From Acarospora socialis (lineage: Eukaryota; Ascomycota; Lecanoromycetes; Acarosporales; Acarosporaceae): 34,497 nucleotides of DNA. The position numbers and the translations under genes are program-made. The notes below the pieces were generated by a model. That model was not told the origin of the DNA. It worked only from the letters and a program-made list of their open reading frames with translations, and searched no databases. The stretch spans positions 1-34,497 of the forward strand of contig JAMYGW020000025.1 in assembly GCA_025617375.2 (NCBI GenBank), given 5' to 3'. Positions 33,336 to 34,497 of this stretch are shown piece after piece. Numbering within the stretch: position 1 is the first letter of the stretch; each line of letters begins with the position of its first letter.

Positions 33336-33672
33336 TGTTACAACCATAAAATAGATTCATGAGACTATGCAGAGAGAGCATAAGAAGAAAACTGTTAAAC
33401 AGCAGTCACATAACATCTCATCATGCTCAATGATAAGCTTGATGAGCAAACTTAATGAATTGCATAAATGAGTCAGCTTAATGAGCTCAATGATAAGACT
33501 GATGAGCAGACTTAGTATATAGTTATGATTATTTTTCTTATGAAAATAATCATGTTCAACTTCTAATTACAATTTAAAAATTAAATTTACAGCTGCACAA
33601 AAACTCTTATATCAACAAGCTCAAACATTTTAACTCTACATACTCAAGAAATCTCAGATCTAAAATGTAACA
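33336..33672 (+). repeat. LTR copy 3, heavily mutated (5' LTR of gypsy-type element)
   Basis: It aligns end to end with LTR copies 1 and 2. It starts tgttacaaccataaaatag and ends aatctcagatctaaaatgta-aca, 337 bp. In the last 180 bases the differences from copies 1/2 are mostly C-to-T or G-to-A at CpG and CpC/GpG. CpA steps such as ttcaac, atcaacaag and gcacaa-like positions are largely kept. It is followed by gag sequence, so it is the 5' LTR of the element continuing off the window. Confidence 0.85.
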
Positions 33673-34497
33673 CTTTGAATACTTCTATAATATAAAAATA
33701 ATCACTTTCACAGCACAGAAATCAACTTCAACAAGTTAAATCAATCTTTAAGACCTTTAGAGAGTTTTTAATGTTTCTAAGATATTGTCACTCAATGTAT
33801 TCATCAGCAAAAGACAAAAGCTGCAGAGTTTTTTAATCAAGTTCAAATCATACATGAAATTCAATCAAGATAAATTCAAGTTCAAAATGAACAAGAGTTT
33901 ATTCATCATGTTGTATATGAAGAATGTAGTTTTCAGTTGAATCAATTTTAAACTGCATGAATTTCTTGACAAGACAGTTCAAGAATGACTTATAAATAAA
34001 GAATTCATCTTCTCTGACTATGACAAGTTCAAAATAAAACTATAAAAAGTTCTTAAAATAGTCAATGAGAAGCAAGCAGCAAGAAGATATCTACACATTC
34101 TAAAAATAAACAAGTCAGCAACTAAATATGCAGTGAAGTTTCAGAGAATTGCAGTTTTAATAGATTGAAATGATGATGTTTTCACATCAGTGTATTACTG
34201 AGAACTTTGTGAAACTATTAAAGATAAGATAGCTCAAATCAATCAATTAGATACTTTACAGAAAATGATTAATATCTTTAGCAACATAAATAATCAACAA
34301 TGAAAGCAACAGATAAAGTGAACTGAGTATTAAGTGTCATTAAAATTTGAATGAGAAAGAAAGCTCACTTAAATATGCTGAAAAAGTGATTCTATGAATC
34401 TTAACATGATTAAAAAACATCATCAAAAATCATAAAAGACTAAATAAATGAAGTCTAAACATCAAAAATAAAAAATTTAATGAGTCTTAAACATCAC
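33673..34497 (+). pseudogene. Mutated gag of a Ty3/gypsy-type retrotransposon (partial)
   Basis: From 33980 the frame reads a retrotransposon gag core: QE*LINKEFIFSDYDKFKIK, KVLKIVNEKQAARRYLHILK, SATKYAVKFQRIAVLID*ND, VYY*ELCETIKDKIAQINQL. The pattern of a charged helix, a YAxxFQRIA-like motif and an acidic W-containing stretch is that of fungal gypsy Gag. In-frame stops are mostly TGA where Trp is expected (QEW, DWND, YYWEL, FEWER), with a few TAA. The element is dead and truncated by the window end. It is preceded by the LTR at 33336-33672. Fungal chromovirus-like elements are the nearest group, but pol is outside the window. Confidence 0.8.

Noticed and set aside
1-34497. CRISPR array, bacterial operon signals or prophage
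   Set aside because: Intron-split fungal genes and retrotransposons dominate; I saw no spaced direct repeats of CRISPR type and no Shine-Dalgarno-linked gene runs.

Overview
The window looks like an accessory, repeat-rich stretch of a filamentous ascomycete genome (Pezizomycotina; class not resolvable by eye). The support is: protein genes split by short GT-AG introns (41-74 nt); fungal-type families (plasma-membrane syntaxin, F-box protein, DUF4185-like propeller, a DUF4470-like pseudogene, insulysin fragment); and GC-balanced gene islands alternating with very AT-rich, mutated retrotransposon blocks. Coordinates of spliced genes come from my own reading of splice sites with reading-frame checks; no search was run.

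Layout. 1-2500: weak ORFs only. 2541-4613 (-): a five-exon gene for a ~615-residue protein I cannot assign. 4700-6250: intergenic. 6261-6588: a MITE-like inverted-repeat element. 7409-7618 (+): zinc-finger gene remnant. 7679-8157 (-): uncharacterised ORF. 8340-8804: second MITE with ~145-bp inverted repeats and a TA target duplication. 9327-10159 (-): two-exon syntaxin (Qa-SNARE) gene. 10690-10952: divergent solo LTR. About 10960-16640 (-): large, heavily mutated Tad/I-type LINE with recognisable endonuclease tail, reverse transcriptase, RNase H and Cys/His end. 16648-17870 (-): intact four-exon DUF4185-like gene abutting that block. 17890-19970: no recognisable gene. 19973-20304 and 21268-21600 (+): two LTRs of one family around an AT-rich spacer with palindromic repeats. 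21601-22145: AT-rich block that replaces the 5' part of an insulysin gene, whose C-terminal fragment follows (22148-22599, +). 22821-23247 (+): remnant of a coiled-coil, acidic-tailed protein. 23533-24159 (-): uncharacterised ORF. 24160-27430: weak ORFs. 27430-28170: AT-rich block. 28484-30069 (+): intact four-exon F-box protein gene. About 30200-31081 (-): DUF4470-like pseudogene. 31100-32800: nothing recognised. 32820-34497: AT-rich block containing a mutated LTR (33336-33672) and the mutated gag of a Ty3/gypsy-type element that runs off the window.

The most interesting signal is mutational. The decayed elements show C-to-T change as in repeat-induced point mutation (RIP), but in an unexpected context. 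CpG and CpC (and GpG) have almost disappeared while CpA/TpG are kept, so Trp codons became TGA rather than TAG. The window holds little-mutated and heavily mutated copies of the same LTR, so this can be read base by base. Two cellular gene remnants (the DUF4470-like and the coiled-coil gene) carry TGA stops of the same kind.
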